Origin: Ashinkailepas kermadecensis
Lineage: Eukaryota > Arthropoda > Thecostraca > Neolepadidae
Assembly: GCA_034440615.1 (NCBI GenBank)
Contig: JAOTOM010004751.1
Span: forward strand, 124,001 to 188,000
Direction of reading: 5' to 3'
Length of the DNA stretch: 64,000 nt
The notes beneath the pieces are model-generated. The model was given only the letters and a program-made list of their open reading frames with translations, was not told the origin of the DNA and searched no databases. Below, in pieces: positions 13,870 to 25,264 of this stretch (position 1 is the first letter of the stretch; every line of letters starts with the position of its first letter). A program made the translations under genes and the position numbers.

Positions 13870-14409
13870 TGCAGGCCAACACAATATGTAATGGCGCTTC
13901 CTTTGTGGTTTACCAGAGGAGGCAAGCGGACTAATCGTGTTGCTGTCTTCAAGAAAATGGCCAGTCACCAGGGACGGACATTTTCCCAACATGATTTTGG
14001 GAATTTTTTTTTCGCCATGCCATTCATTCCAGGCACCGTCAATATGTCCAATGTTAAATCTCATCAGCATCATCACGGGGGAGCACCCTTCCAAAAGTAT
14101 GGGAGTCAGTCCGAAAGCGCGACATCACGAATCATAGAGTACATCAGGCACAAGTCAGCATAACAGGCCAGCTGGCTGGCGGTCAGCAGTCCCAGGTCTC
14201 TGCGTACAACGCTGATTTGATCGTATTTGCGTTTTCCGGTTAGGACTCACACGGCAAAATTAACAACGTGCTATATCGCAATCAGTTCATTGGAGTGGCG
14301 CTGGCATATACTGGGAGGCAGTAGCGGACATAAAACATCACAAGTCATCTACCGGAGCGGAAAGCACCGCCTGCGGTAATACTTGCTTTACACGTGGCGG
14401 TCCCAGAAG
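13870..14409 (-). pseudogene. L2-like LINE C-terminus (distal half, split by hAT copy 2)
   Basis: On the minus strand, directly after the duplicated target, the frame reads PPRVKQVLPQAVLSAPVDDL. Later, in a shifted frame, it reads VLTGKRKYDQISVVRRDLGL and then LTASQLACYADLCLMYSMIR (about 14235-14130). This is the usual post-RT region of CR1/L2-type ORF2 (the xxLLPxxV and VLTGKRKYD...LGLL blocks). It continues the fragment at 16918-17150 on the far side of the hAT insertion. The far end, near 13.87 kb, is too decayed to place. Confidence 0.65.
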
Positions 14410-16575
14410 CAGACTTGTGCTCGACTCGAGTTGAATCGAGAATCGACTCATGAATCAATCGTTTATGGATGAGTCGTGAGTTGAATCGATTCTTTTCCCA
14501 AAAACATATCTTGAGTCGCGAGTTGAATCACATCTTTCTTTCTTTTAAATGAGTTGAATCACGAGTCAATCATTTGAATCACAATGAGTCATTTGAGTCC
14601 TGCGACTCAAATGCAAGTTATGAACAAATGATATAAAGCATGTATCTTTGTAAATAGTATGCCATGACAAGGTAAGGAGTAAAAACACAGTATAATTATT
14701 AATGCTTAACATTACAATTGTCAACTTATCAGCTGCCAGCGAGTAAGAATGAGGTGTACTTAAGTTATTTACCAAAAATGGGTAACAATAACTACAAAAA
14801 AAGTATTAATGCTAAGCTTGGTATTCACAATCAGTATCATGCATGAGTCAATTCTAGTGCCAGAAACACAACACAGAAATGGGATGTGATTGTGAAAAAT
14901 AATAGGGAACTGAAACGACCACTCACTTTTTTGGGGAATAGCCATTTGCACTGAATAAATTGCGTCAGTTTGTGTGACAAATAACAAACCCATGTTACCT
15001 TTACAAGAAGGTAGATCCAAATTTTCCTTCAAGCCCGCATGACGTCATTCGAAGTTAAACAAAAATATGGTAGAAATTTGGTTGCAGAACTTTTCTCAAA
15101 TCATACGCAATGGTCGCTTTAATTTGCTTCCTAGCAAATATATTTGTATTCCGCTCATCAGGTGAGTTATAATCTTTTCCCATTCTTTCCAGTGAGCATT
15201 TGTTCCGACACATTTTATTCTCATGCATAGACAAGGTCGGATTTGTGCATTGTAATCCAGCGTTTGGAGAGGAATATTTTATAGTCATCCAGTATGACGA
15301 ATATTTTTATTCAAACCTTATGCATGGTAACTCAACTTGCACCCATTTCAGTGAATTTTGAGCACTTTTCCTTGATCACAGCAGTTTGTTGTCAAAAGTT
15401 AATAACTTAGGAACTTCAACTTCCAGATGAAAAAACAACAAATAATTTTCTGGAAAGGATAATGTTCAAGATCCCCAAAATCTAGGATCAGCCTATTTTT
15501 CCAAACATTTACCTACCTACCTACATTGACATACAGCAGTTGTTGAAAACAGTTTTTCCAGGCCAGCTAGACCCAGGGCATGATACATTCTTCCTTGGTG
15601 AATCTTGCATGGATTGTTGATGATACATGCATAATTGAACATTTATGTACAACACCATTGTGATCTAGGAATGCCCTCCTGAAACTTGCAACTCAACTGA
15701 AACTCTCCTGCCAATGGGGAGAAGAAGCTATGGAGCACTTAGCGCCCCCTTGACTGTCCTTTCTTTCGCTCTTGAACAAGGGTGACAACTTGAACATGTA
15801 AAATGGATGGTAGAGGGAGCCTACCAATATCAGGAACAAGCCCTTTATTTTGGAGGCACTTGATGGTGAGCCTGCCGGAAATGGCACATTGTTGGGCAGG
15901 ATGATTATTACTGGGTCATTTAGGATACCCTTTGATGAAGCTAAAGAATAGGTCTTTCAATTAGAATACGTCAAAGTACCCTATATTACCATAAAATATG
16001 CAAGATAGCATAGAGAAAGTTGGTAAAATTGGGTGTAAACCAATGGTGAAGGGAAACCATCAAGCCTGCTACCAAACAAACTTCGTGGGGGCAACAGACC
16101 AACGCAATCATATTCTGTGCAGATACCTGTTGCAGTGCAGAACCTGGGTGCCATGTTGCAGTTAGGTGGTGATGCATGTCAGGTATATGATTTAGGTTGT
16201 GTGTGCATCATGCTGATGTGGATTGAGGAATTATGCACTCATTACTTTGCATATGCATTGACAACCATTCATCTCGTTAATCTGTTTGAGTCAATTACTT
16301 TATGCACATGCATGTTCATTTATCTGTATATTTATCCTATATATCAACCATTACAGTGCATGACGAATTATAAATAATGTTAGGTGAAAACAAAGTTATA
16401 GCAAAAATAATATATCCAACAGATGTTTCGATGTTGGAGCATCTTTGTTAGTGTGAATAAATACTGATTCCCTTCTTTAATTAGACAGATGAAGATGAAT
16501 TGACATCAAACTGTCTGTTAAATAAATTATTTGTGCTATAACTTTGTTTTCACCTCATTATCCATATATATACAT

Positions 16576-16607
<32 letters not shown>

Positions 16608-16917
16608 TTATTATATTTATATATATATATATTATATATTTTATATATATATATATTATATGTATATATATATATAAATAGTGTGTGGGCAGTGTACACA
16701 AAATCATACGGCTTATGAGTGATACCATTGAGTCGGATCTGAATCGATACAAATTTATGTTTGAGTCGTGAGTTGAATCGGATCTCTGTAGCTCTGAGTC
16801 TGAATTGAGTCGAATCAAATAATGTTGACCTGCTGTGAATCATGAGTTGAATCGGATCTCAAGATCTATGAGTCAAATGTGAGCCGATTAAAAAAATTTG
16901 AGTCGAGCACAAGTCTG
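14410..16917 (+). mobile_element. hAT-like element, copy 2
   Basis: The 2508-bp element starts CAGACTTGTGCTCGACTC and ends GAGTCGAGCACAAGTCTG, a perfect inverse over 18 bp. The exact 8-bp duplication CCCAGAAG lies at 14402-14409 and 16918-16925. Its subterminal GAGTC/TTGAATC clusters and internal blocks match copy 1. It has no transposase ORF, so movement would need enzyme supplied in trans. It sits inside an L2-like LINE fragment whose two halves become contiguous once the element and one duplication are removed. Confidence 0.9.
16563..16680. repeat. AT-rich microsatellite inside hAT copy 2
   Basis: TA and TTA runs lie at the position where copy 1 carries the Penelope pair. Open frames across it are simple-sequence artefacts. 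Confidence 0.8.
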
Positions 16918-17150
16918 CCCAGAAGCATTCCGAAATGCTTGTTCTGTACGTGAGCGATGTGCTGGCTCCATGCCAAATTTTCGTCCATGATGACGCCTAA
17001 ATTCTTCAATTGAGCTGCACAGCTCAAAGTTTCCCGCATGGAAGAAACAGTCGGTTTTGGGTTCAGGAGGGCCAGTTGACGTGGCCGGTCTCCAACAAGC
17101 ATGAGCTCTGTTTCGCATGGGTTCACTTTCATTACATGCTGACGGAACTG
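16918..17150 (-). pseudogene. L2-like LINE fragment (proximal half, split by hAT copy 2)
   Basis: The minus strand reads HVMKVNPCETELMLVG, then AQLKNLGVIMDENLAWSQHI and HFGMLLG. NP.KTE.ML.G and LGV..D..L.W..HI are the thumb-region blocks that follow the RT active site in CR1/L2-like LINEs. The active site is upstream and missing: the fragment starts at about 17150, with unrelated DNA beyond. The frame runs straight through the duplicated CCCAGAAG into 14409 on the other side of the hAT element. Confidence 0.75.
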
Positions 17151-17159
17151 TTAGGATTG

Positions 17160-17780
17160 GAACCGACAGTTGGGAAACTGAATCACTGTTTCATTGGACA
17201 CTTGGCTATCATGGTTCAATCGGCTACACCCTTCCAGGAACACGAGAGCGACGTGCCACACGTTCCCGACAGCACGGCCAATAATTATGAAGACATGAGA
17301 GCTATGTTGGGACTCGCTACAAGCAGCCAAAATTCGTGGAGGAAAACATTACGGGAGGGGTGTACCAGAGCAAGCCTTCCGCTTCACCCCGACGCTCCCT
17401 CATTCAAATCCTGGATCCGCCTCTGATTGTGCCACTGTGGTCTTGTGTGGTTTGTACGTGGAAGAACGGAGTTGTCTGTCTGAGTGTTGCGTGGTGTTGT
17501 GATTGAGAGGCAGGCAATTCTGAGTGCATGTGGAGCGACGAGCGGCTATTTTTGCTGCTTTCTCTACGTGGTGATAGCCGGTAATTGATGTGCGGCTTGG
17601 AATACAAATAATTGTAGGACGGTGGTGCGGTAGGAGTTGCTTACTTGGGATAGCTGCGTGGATGTTGATTACTTAGCCTATGATGTGGTGGATGTGAACT
17701 TTGCAAGGTGTTAGGCTGTGCATTGCAGATTTTGTTTCTGTGATAATGACTGCGCGTTGGAATTCGTGACTTTCTTTTGT
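17160..17780. other. unassigned DNA
   Basis: Moderately GC-balanced sequence. Short minus-strand open frames of 60-90 codons are rich in H, Q, S and P, but no motif allows assignment. It could be decayed retroelement ORF1 sequence; I cannot support that further. Confidence 0.3.
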
Positions 17781-17789
17781 CGTGTTGCA

Positions 17790-18235
17790 TGTCTAGGATG
17801 ACGAAAAGTGCATCTGGTGCGGTCCACGACAGATCGACCAATAATTTTCCAATTTTACACCCACTAAATTTGCATTTGCACCAAAATTGGTGTACATGGT
17901 AGTCTTGTGCTCTGAACATGCCTGGACTAGTGCTAGCCCGATCCGACCAACGGTTTCGGAGTTATAGTCTATGGCAGTATTTTCAGGTCACACAACAAGG
18001 GTATCTTTGGCGATAGATACCTCATCGATAATGAAGAGAAAGTTTGACATATTATGCATCTTTTGGAAGAAAAATGATTAAAGAAAACACACCCGTGCCA
18101 AAATATCAGCATTTCTCACGTTTGACCTCGTGACGCCATGACCTCGTGACCTCGTGACCTTCTGTGACCCCTAGCCCATTGAAATGGATAAATTTGATCG
18201 CAGAAATATAAACGGGCTTGATTTGTCTGCCATAT
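17790..18235 (+). repeat. left arm of a degenerate long inverted repeat
   Basis: Blocks GTCCACGACAGATCGACCAA, ACATGGTAGTCTTGTGCTCT, CCGACCAACGGTTTCGGAGT, CACGTTTGACCTCGTGAC and CCCTAGCCCAT occur in this order. Diverged matches occur in reverse complement between about 21125 and 20720. The arms are about 400-450 bp with many indels. Confidence 0.6.
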
Positions 18236-18600
18236 AAAAAAGCGTTTTGGTTTTAAACATCCCATATACGCGTCCACTCTAAATTGTTTCTATGAATTTC
18301 TGATTTTCGGAACGGACGGATTTCGATTAAGTTGTCTCCCATTGAAAAACTACGTCCATCGAACAATGAGATAAAGAAGGGTGATATAAAAGCGTTTCCT
18401 TAACACCAAATATTTAAAACGTATTGATGTAACTCTTATAGTTTGTCTTAATAAGCTTCACACAGTTCAAGGTCACCCATTACCGATAGCTTGTTTAGTG
18501 TGATTTATGGGCATATCGACTGCGTCGGTCATGCAGCGCCCATATCATCGTCAGTCAAACAATGGCACATGCACGAAAGTCAGTCGACAAGAGAACTGCA
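18236..18600. other. unassigned spacer inside the inverted repeat
   Basis: No ORF with a domain and no tRNA-like head. It may be internal sequence of the element whose arms lie at 17.8-18.2 and 20.7-21.1 kb. Confidence 0.3.
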
Positions 18601-18624
18601 TGTTAAGGGTTCGGTGTACGATGT

Positions 18625-18628
<4 letters not shown>

Positions 18629-18719
<91 letters not shown>
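18629..18719. repeat. (GT)n microsatellite
   Basis: About 45 GT repeats with one GTAT interruption. The long frames across it (VCVCVC, HTHTHT) are artefacts. Confidence 0.95.
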
Positions 18720-18721
<2 letters not shown>

Positions 18722-19076
18722 GACTGCCACCGCCGGCCAGAAGGTATTACCGACAGGTCATCCATAGGCTTATCTACGCGTGACGACGTAGTTTTACTTC
18801 GGAATATCTGGTGGTCTGGTAACGGAAACATCTGATCATGCTGGCCTCACAACAGGAAGTACAATTATGCCTTCATTCTACATGTAGACATCATTTACAT
18901 GCACGTACAGTCTAATCCCCATCGTAATGCAAACACGTGCGTTTTTGTCACGGTACACATAGCGTGTACCGAAAAATATGAACATTTTAAAAGCTTTCTG
19001 TTAATTCATTGTTCACGTTTTGGGCACTCCCTGCATAATGCACATTATTGCACATTATTGCAAGTTCAGCGGCAGA

Positions 19077-19277
19077 ATTTTGACCGAAAGTTTAACCTGC
19101 CGTCAGTGCACAGACACGGCCGCCTTGTAGCTCGTCCCCGGCCTTATCGGGCCAGCTGCCAACTGACCCTCCCAGCCGGGGGCTAAATGCGAGCGCGTGA
19201 AGCGAGTCGAACCCTGTCTTGTCAGGACAGGGGAGACCAGTGCAGGCCAGCGCTCTAACCAACTGGGCTACCGTGGC
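19077..19277 (-). mobile_element. tRNA-derived SINE (family A)
   Basis: On the minus strand, GCCACGGTAGCCCAGTTGG starts a tRNA-like head with A box TAGCCCAGTTGG (19259-19270). The B box GGGTTCGACTCG is near 19203-19214. The body ends ...GGTTAAACTTTCGGTCAAAA. A related body without the tRNA head lies at 37982-38092 in the same orientation. RNA polymerase III boxes are intact. No target-site duplication was identified. Confidence 0.7.
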
Positions 19278-19282
19278 GGCAT

Positions 19283-19765
19283 CTGCGTTTACATACATCT
19301 GCGCTTACGTACATTTGCTTACGTACATTTGTCCGGTTACCGCAAACGTACGTATGGCATATGTACCTAACTAAATGTACGTAAACCAAAGGTACGCATG
19401 CGCAAATGGACGTACATTTGCGCATATGTACAATTGCACATACATACATTTGCGCATACGTACTTTTGCGCTTACGTACATTTGCGCTTACGTACATTTT
19501 CGCTTATGCACATTTGATTTTCGGTTACGTATATTTGCGCTTACGTACATTTTCGCTTACGTACGTTTGCGCTTACGTACTTTTGCGCATACGTACATTT
19601 GCGCTTACGTACATTTGCCCAAACGTACACTTGCGCTTACGTACATTATCCATACGTACATCTGCGCTTACGTACAATTGCCATACGTACATTTGCGCAT
19701 ACGTGCATTTGCTTACGTACATCTGCCATACGTACATTTGTCCTTACGTACATTTGTCCTAGAAT
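19283..19765 (+). repeat. 16-bp minisatellite (TTGCGCTTACGTACAT)
   Basis: About 28 copies of a 16-bp unit, TTGCGCTTACGTACAT, with substitutions and occasional 15- or 21-bp variants. Each unit carries the palindrome TACGTA and alternates with GCGC or GCGCA. It begins immediately next to the tRNA-like head of the SINE. Because 16 is not a multiple of three, all frames stay open as a YVHLRLRTFALTY-like artefact. Confidence 0.9.
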
Positions 19766-20719
19766 CCTGGTGGTTACTTACAACACGTACTGAATGCCAT
19801 CAAACATGACAAGGATGCAGTCTGGACATATTCGACCATGCCAACATCACAACAAGAAGTACAATTATACTTGATTTCCACCTACATAGCATCATTTATA
19901 CGGACGTACAGTCGAACACCTACTGCAAGCCACTCTTTGCTGTCGCAGTGCACGTAGGCTGTGCCCTGAAACATCATTTTCACAACCTTCATGTGACTTC
20001 ATTATTTACGTTCTTGAGACACTGCGCATGTGGACATTCCGCATGGGACACTGTGCTGCGAATGGTAAATATGTTAGAAAAATGTAAGCAGATCGAACGG
20101 CGTCGATATGGCTTTGATAACCAAATTGTTACAAACGGCGTCGATTTGGAAGTTCGCCGAAACCGAATTTTGGGGGTGAATATGGAGCCTGGGCCGTGGG
20201 CACGTTAAGAATTGTCAAAATACTCTCGAAATTCCGAAAGAAAGAAATTTTGTAACGTTGTAGTTTTTCTGCGCGATGGGTGAAATTGGACGTTTTCAAG
20301 CCGTTTTCTGTTATTTCTGGTCACTGGTGGTAATCAAATCTGGTAATAAAGGGGGGCAAACAGCTTGGATTTCCGGAAATGGCTTTTTGAGATAGTAAAA
20401 ATCAATTGACAGAGGATCTTAAGATGGCATCTGAAACAACTCGTCCTGGCGCATCGCTCTGGTCGAGGATACTTTTCTCAAATCTGTAAACGTTCTTTAA
20501 CGAGCTAATTTTGAACTTGCGTGTGCCTTGGAAACTTTGTAGAGCTTTGAATATGGCATATTTCAGGGACTTCTCAACAGGTACAGATAGCCAGCAGCTG
20601 GAAGCAATGTAAGAAAGCTTACACGAAATCCGTCCTACCTGGAAAACGCAAAATGGTAATAAGTCAAGGAGATCGGACGGACTTATCGGATATTTATAAG
20701 AACATATTTTTAACATTTT

Positions 20720-21125
20720 TTTGTTTGTTCAGCGAAATCATGTCCACTTTTATTTCCTCCGTCAAAGTTATCACTTTTGATGGGCTAGGGGCCACGGAGG
20801 TCACGGTGTTCTGAGGTCGCGAGGTCAAAGGTAGGAAATATTAACATATTTATTTCGGGAATGTTTCAGTTCATCATTTTTCTTCTGACGTATATATCAT
20901 TTGTCACCCTTTCTGCTTCTTATTGATGAGATATCCATCGTAAAATCAACCCATGTCATTTGTCATAAAAATATTGCCGGAAGCTATAGCTGAAAAACCG
21001 TTGGCCGAATCGGGATCAAATTTGCACAGCTGTATTCAGAGCCAAAGACTACCATGTGAGCAAATTTTGGTCTCAATCAAAACTTATGGGGTGAAGTGCA
21101 TTGGTAGATCTGTCGCGGAACGGCA
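20720..21125 (-). repeat. right arm of the degenerate long inverted repeat
   Basis: Reverse-complement partner of 17790-18235. On the minus strand it reads CGCGACAGATCTACCAATG, ACATGGTAGTCTTTGGCTCT, CGGCCAACGGTTTTTCAGCT, CCTTTGACCTCGCGACCTC and CCCTAGCCCAT, in the same order as the left arm. Confidence 0.6.
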
Positions 21126-22350
21126 CCATCTGCGTATATTGTCTTGGTGTCGGGGAGTTAGACGCGTAGTAGACGTTCGGGTGGTGTGCTGGTTTGGCAT
21201 AATACTGCTGCGGCTCCCGTTCGAGGCAGGCTATTGTGCTTGTCACAACGCATGCTTTTCTACAGGACCCAGCTGTACCAGTGATCCAGATGTCATTTGC
21301 CACAACGTTCTCGGGAACAACAGCAAAGAAACTCATCAAAGGAATCCTCTATATCGGATACTGGTCCGTCTGTTGGCGATGGGCTGCTGGAAATGGGACT
21401 GTGGGATTACCGTGTGGACTTCAGTGCGAGAACATCGGCCATCTGAACTCAACTGACTGGGTCAATCGAGGCTCGGTCAGCTGATTGTAGCGACCACCCA
21501 ATGCCAATCCGCTGTTGGGTGACGAAAAACAGACTGACGCTGCGCAAACTAACAAATCAGAACCGTTTCGCTTGAAATATTTGAAGTACTCAGTAGTGAT
21601 GCAGGATTAAAGTGAATGTGGTTACGCGAGTCGTCATGACGTCTTCAGCTGACCACCAGATCGCACACGTTTAGGCTGCATACGGTGCATATTAGAGAAC
21701 TATTTGATTCTGCCGAATGTCGAAGCATGCTAGCTTGTACTTGCTAGAAACACTGGCGATTCTGGGGAGGAGGAAGTGCACATGCAAACGTTTTGTATCG
21801 AGACGCAGAAATGAACTTCACTGAACTGGCATCACTCTGAGAGAAGGAGTATAACTGCAATGAGCACTACCGACAATAACGGAACCCTAGTCCAAGATCA
21901 CTAGAGACAACAGGTACTCCAAACTCCGTAGATCTAGTATATTTGGCTTAAACTAGACAAAACCTAAGCCACGTGACGTCATATACCAGAAGCGCCTTTT
22001 TATTCCAGAACACTGCTGAATTATATTCCAGTTTTGGACTATACTGATAAATCTTCTAAATATGATGCTTTCATTTCAGCACTATTATGGCGCTTTTCCC
22101 GCGATTTGCTTCCTCCCCGTTTGTAATACATATTCATTGAAGCATCAAGTTTTTTTGTATTGTTTATTTTTGTTCCCGTAACATTGGCTTTGAAGCGACA
22201 GGCACCATTCTTTGAATAAACGTAGCAAAATCTGGCCGTGGTTGGTATTGATGGAGAACGTGCATCTCAAACAATTTATGTCAATTAATGCCGTAAGCAA
22301 TCTTTGGCATCATGCCATTGATGCCATTGATGTCAACTTTCCGTTTTGGC
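21126..22350. other. unassigned DNA
   Basis: Moderate complexity. Open frames up to about 165 codons (20953-21456) have no recognisable domain and lack clear coding character. No terminal repeats seen. Confidence 0.3.
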
Positions 22351-22357
22351 TCCAATC

Positions 22358-22400
22358 CAGGGGTGTCGATTTTTTAAAAACATTGGGGGGGGCGAAGTGC
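22358..22400 (+). other. hAT-like terminus (CAGGGGTGTCGATTT)
   Basis: CAGGGGTGTCGATTT followed by a G-run is close to the inverse of the ends at 27678, 28863, 29381 and 30624 (AAATCGACGCCCCTG). It is a probable left end of the same kind of element; its partner end and duplication could not be paired. Confidence 0.4.
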
Positions 22401-22599
22401 CAACGCACTAGACCCCCTCCCCCAAAAAAAACTCATCGGATTTAGCCCACTATATTTTCAGATCTCAGAAATTCTGATTTTGTATTCGACGATGTGTATG
22501 TTTATTAAGCATCCTCACCAACGGGGAAAATCGTCCAATAACTGGTGAAGTCACATAATTAAAAGAGCAGTGTTCAGTACATGTCAACATAACAACTCT

Positions 22600-22711
22600 T
22601 GGTTGGTTATTGGTTCTACGACACGTCGACCGTTGTGTCATATAGCGTCGCCAATCTCTCATGCCGATTGGTCGCGGGCGAAGAGTAGCGACAGGTGAGA
22701 CTCGAACTCAC
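22600..22711 (-). mobile_element. tRNA-derived SINE, 5'-truncated copy (family C)
   Basis: This minus-strand copy of the SINE at 4983-5140 keeps the B box (GAGTTCGAGTCTC, 22696-22709), the CACCTGTCGCTACTCTTC body and the CCAATAACCAACC tail, but has lost the A-box half. It is flanked by the perfect 15-bp direct repeat CAACATAACAACTCT at 22585-22599 and 22712-22726. A target-site duplication beyond a 5' truncation is the mark of LINE-type target-primed insertion. Confidence 0.9.
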
Positions 22712-22989
22712 CAACATAACAACTCTGAGTAATAGCATGCGACTGCAGTGCCATATAGTGGGCTCGGATCTATCGTCGCCGTCACCGTCACCGTCACTGT
22801 TACCCTCCTCCTAACTCCACACACCAACAAACACACACCGGCTTAAATAAAAATACTTCAGCGATCAGATGCAGGCTAAAACACACCGGCATTGATGAAG
22901 CATCAGAGCACAGCAGACCTGAACGGTGATGACGATGGGTGAAAGTATTTCCTTGGTGCCTAACGTTAGGGAGGGGAATTTTTCCATTT

Positions 22990-23960
22990 AGTACGCCACT
23001 GCGGCTGCTCAACGTGTTTTTTGTCCGCAGATTGCACGATCCAGAGTAGAAAGGCCCTTCGGATAATTTTCTTTCGGGACCCATTCTTAATTTTCCGGTG
23101 CTCTGGTAGATTCGATGGAGTCTTCTTGTCGTTTTTGTGGTGAAGTCTGTTTTTATAAGCTCCCTGCAGGCTAATTTTGGAACCCGGTACGATTTTTCTG
23201 GCTCTCGGTGCGTTTTTTCCGGTGCCCAAACAGGTTTCTTTTCCGGCGTCCGACGACTTCTTATTTTGTGGATCCTTGACGCAATTTTTCCGTCCGCAAG
23301 GTGACATTCCGGGTATATATTGGTACTTGGGAAGCCAGCTGCAACTTGTGGGGCTCCGGCACGACGTTTTGGCCCCAGTGAGATTTTCAAGAGAAGCGGC
23401 GTGAATTTGTTTTTGTCTAAGTGCGATTTTTTGGGCCCCGTCGTCACTTGTTGGGATCCCTTGCGGTGGCTACGACACGTTTGTGGGTGCCCAACAAGTG
23501 TTGTGGGTTTTTGGAGCTATTGTTGAGATCCCAGATTGATTTTCCGTGTCCGGACTGTTTTTCATTTACCCGGCTTCATTTGTTGGGTGATCTCAACGAG
23601 ACTTTTAGAGCCCCGGTGGGACCTGTCAGGCCTCTGGCGTGATTTTCAGGGGCCCGGGTGATAATTCTTAGTACCCCAGTCTCGGCGTGATTTTCAGGAG
23701 TCCCCGGCCCGACCGTTTGTGGCCCCCGTCGTGATTTTCTTGAATCCCGGCACGACTTGTTTGCGGCCCCAACGTGATTTTCAGGGGCACAGGTGCAAAC
23801 TTTTGAGGCCCCAGCGTCATTATCGGGGCCCCTGCGCTACGTTTGGGGGCCCCCAAAGTGATTTTTCTGAGCCCCGGTGCGATTTTTTGGTGGACCGAGT
23901 GAAATTTTTAGGGAGCATAGCGCATTTTTTTCGTAAGCTCGGCGGATTCTTGGGGGCCCC
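22990..23960 (-). repeat. degenerate ~30-bp GC/T-alternating array
   Basis: Units of roughly 30 bp alternate a GGCCCCGG-type block with a CGTGATTTTC-type block, for example GGCCCCAACGTGATTTTCAG and GAGCCCCGGTGCGATTTTTT. In the best minus frames this gives a loose ten-residue pattern (GPxKITLGPQ, PEKKPVWAPEK, PEKSYRVPK). Units are strongly diverged but spacing stays near 30 bp, so frames remain open. I see no start, splice signal or known domain. Confidence 0.6.
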
Positions 23961-23969
23961 ACAACCTAT

Positions 23970-25260
23970 CAGGAGGGGGGGGGGGGGATGAGGCAACTGC
24001 CCACAATTCCCCCTCCCCATTCGGTATGTCCCTGTGCCATGCAATGATGCAACATAAGAATCAAGGAATAGTTCATCTGTTTCATCACTCACATGTGATT
24101 TCAACTCCCCAGTTATCCAGACAGTTTGAGGAAAGTCAAACATCTGCTACATGGATCAGCAAGGATGGATTGTAAGGCAACATGGATACCATGGAATTCC
24201 GGTCACAGTAGTTATGCTGCAATACATACCTTCTTCAACAGACTGCTTTGGAGATGGATGAGTTCCTGAAGTTTGGTCGGGGTTGGAGTTGGAGATGGAT
24301 GGAGCAACACTGTGAAGGACATAACATATGGTTCAAGAGACATGTTTCCATTAACAATACAGGGGATGAAGTAGCATTTTCATTGACTTCTATGGTTTTC
24401 ATTGGCTTCATTGACTTCTATGGTGTCCTGAGTAAGTAGGACAATCGAGGTGGGTTTCTGTTATATGCATTGTAGAAGCAATGTTATAATGTAGCTTTTA
24501 TACCCCAGTGAGAATTGTATGGATTCACTCATAAGTGAATTTGCAAACATACTGATATATCAGTTCACAACAATGCAGGGAGCTATGTGATCAACATGGT
24601 CTGTGCCCTAAAGCCCAAATAACTAAGTAACAATGCAGGGAATCTGCTGCATAACAGTTTGACCATACATTAACCATGATATATGGCATCATACTTCCCA
24701 TGCTATTTACAATAGTGAGCTATATTTTGTGTACAAACATCAGGACATTAGAAATGTTAATTAACGTTACACACATCAGTTCCTAACAAGTGTCAGCAAT
24801 ACATTTCCTTCATGTGCTTTAAACATGATTCAAGAAAGCACTGTCATCGATTTTAAACTTGCAAAAAGAGTGGGCCGCCTGGCATTTTGAGTGCTATTTG
24901 AGTGAATTTGCTGTCTTGTTAGTGAACTGACCACTTATTGAGATATATGTACTTTAACTTTGCCTGCTTCCATCATGAAAATTTGTCATTTCCAATACAT
25001 CAGAAATCATCAGAATAACTTCTTGTCCACAAACCGGTGTATGCATTTCTATGAATTTCTCATATTTATTAACACAAATGATGTAGATCTGATCTGCAAA
25101 TTTATAACTCAGAAAATGTTATCAGCACAGAATTCCATTCCTGAAAATATTGTACTTTCAACATGTTATTGTTCTTTGTGAAGCAATAAGTGCAATGCTC
25201 TCATGCAGCATGCAGATGGAGGTTCATCACGTACACCAGGTAGCACAAAAAGAGATATTA
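23970..25260. other. AT-rich DNA, no gene recognised
   Basis: Short frames only. The GGTTGGAGTTGGAGATGG and TTCATTGACTTCTATGG doublets at 24250-24420 are small local duplications. Confidence 0.4.
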
Positions 25261-25264
25261 TTGC

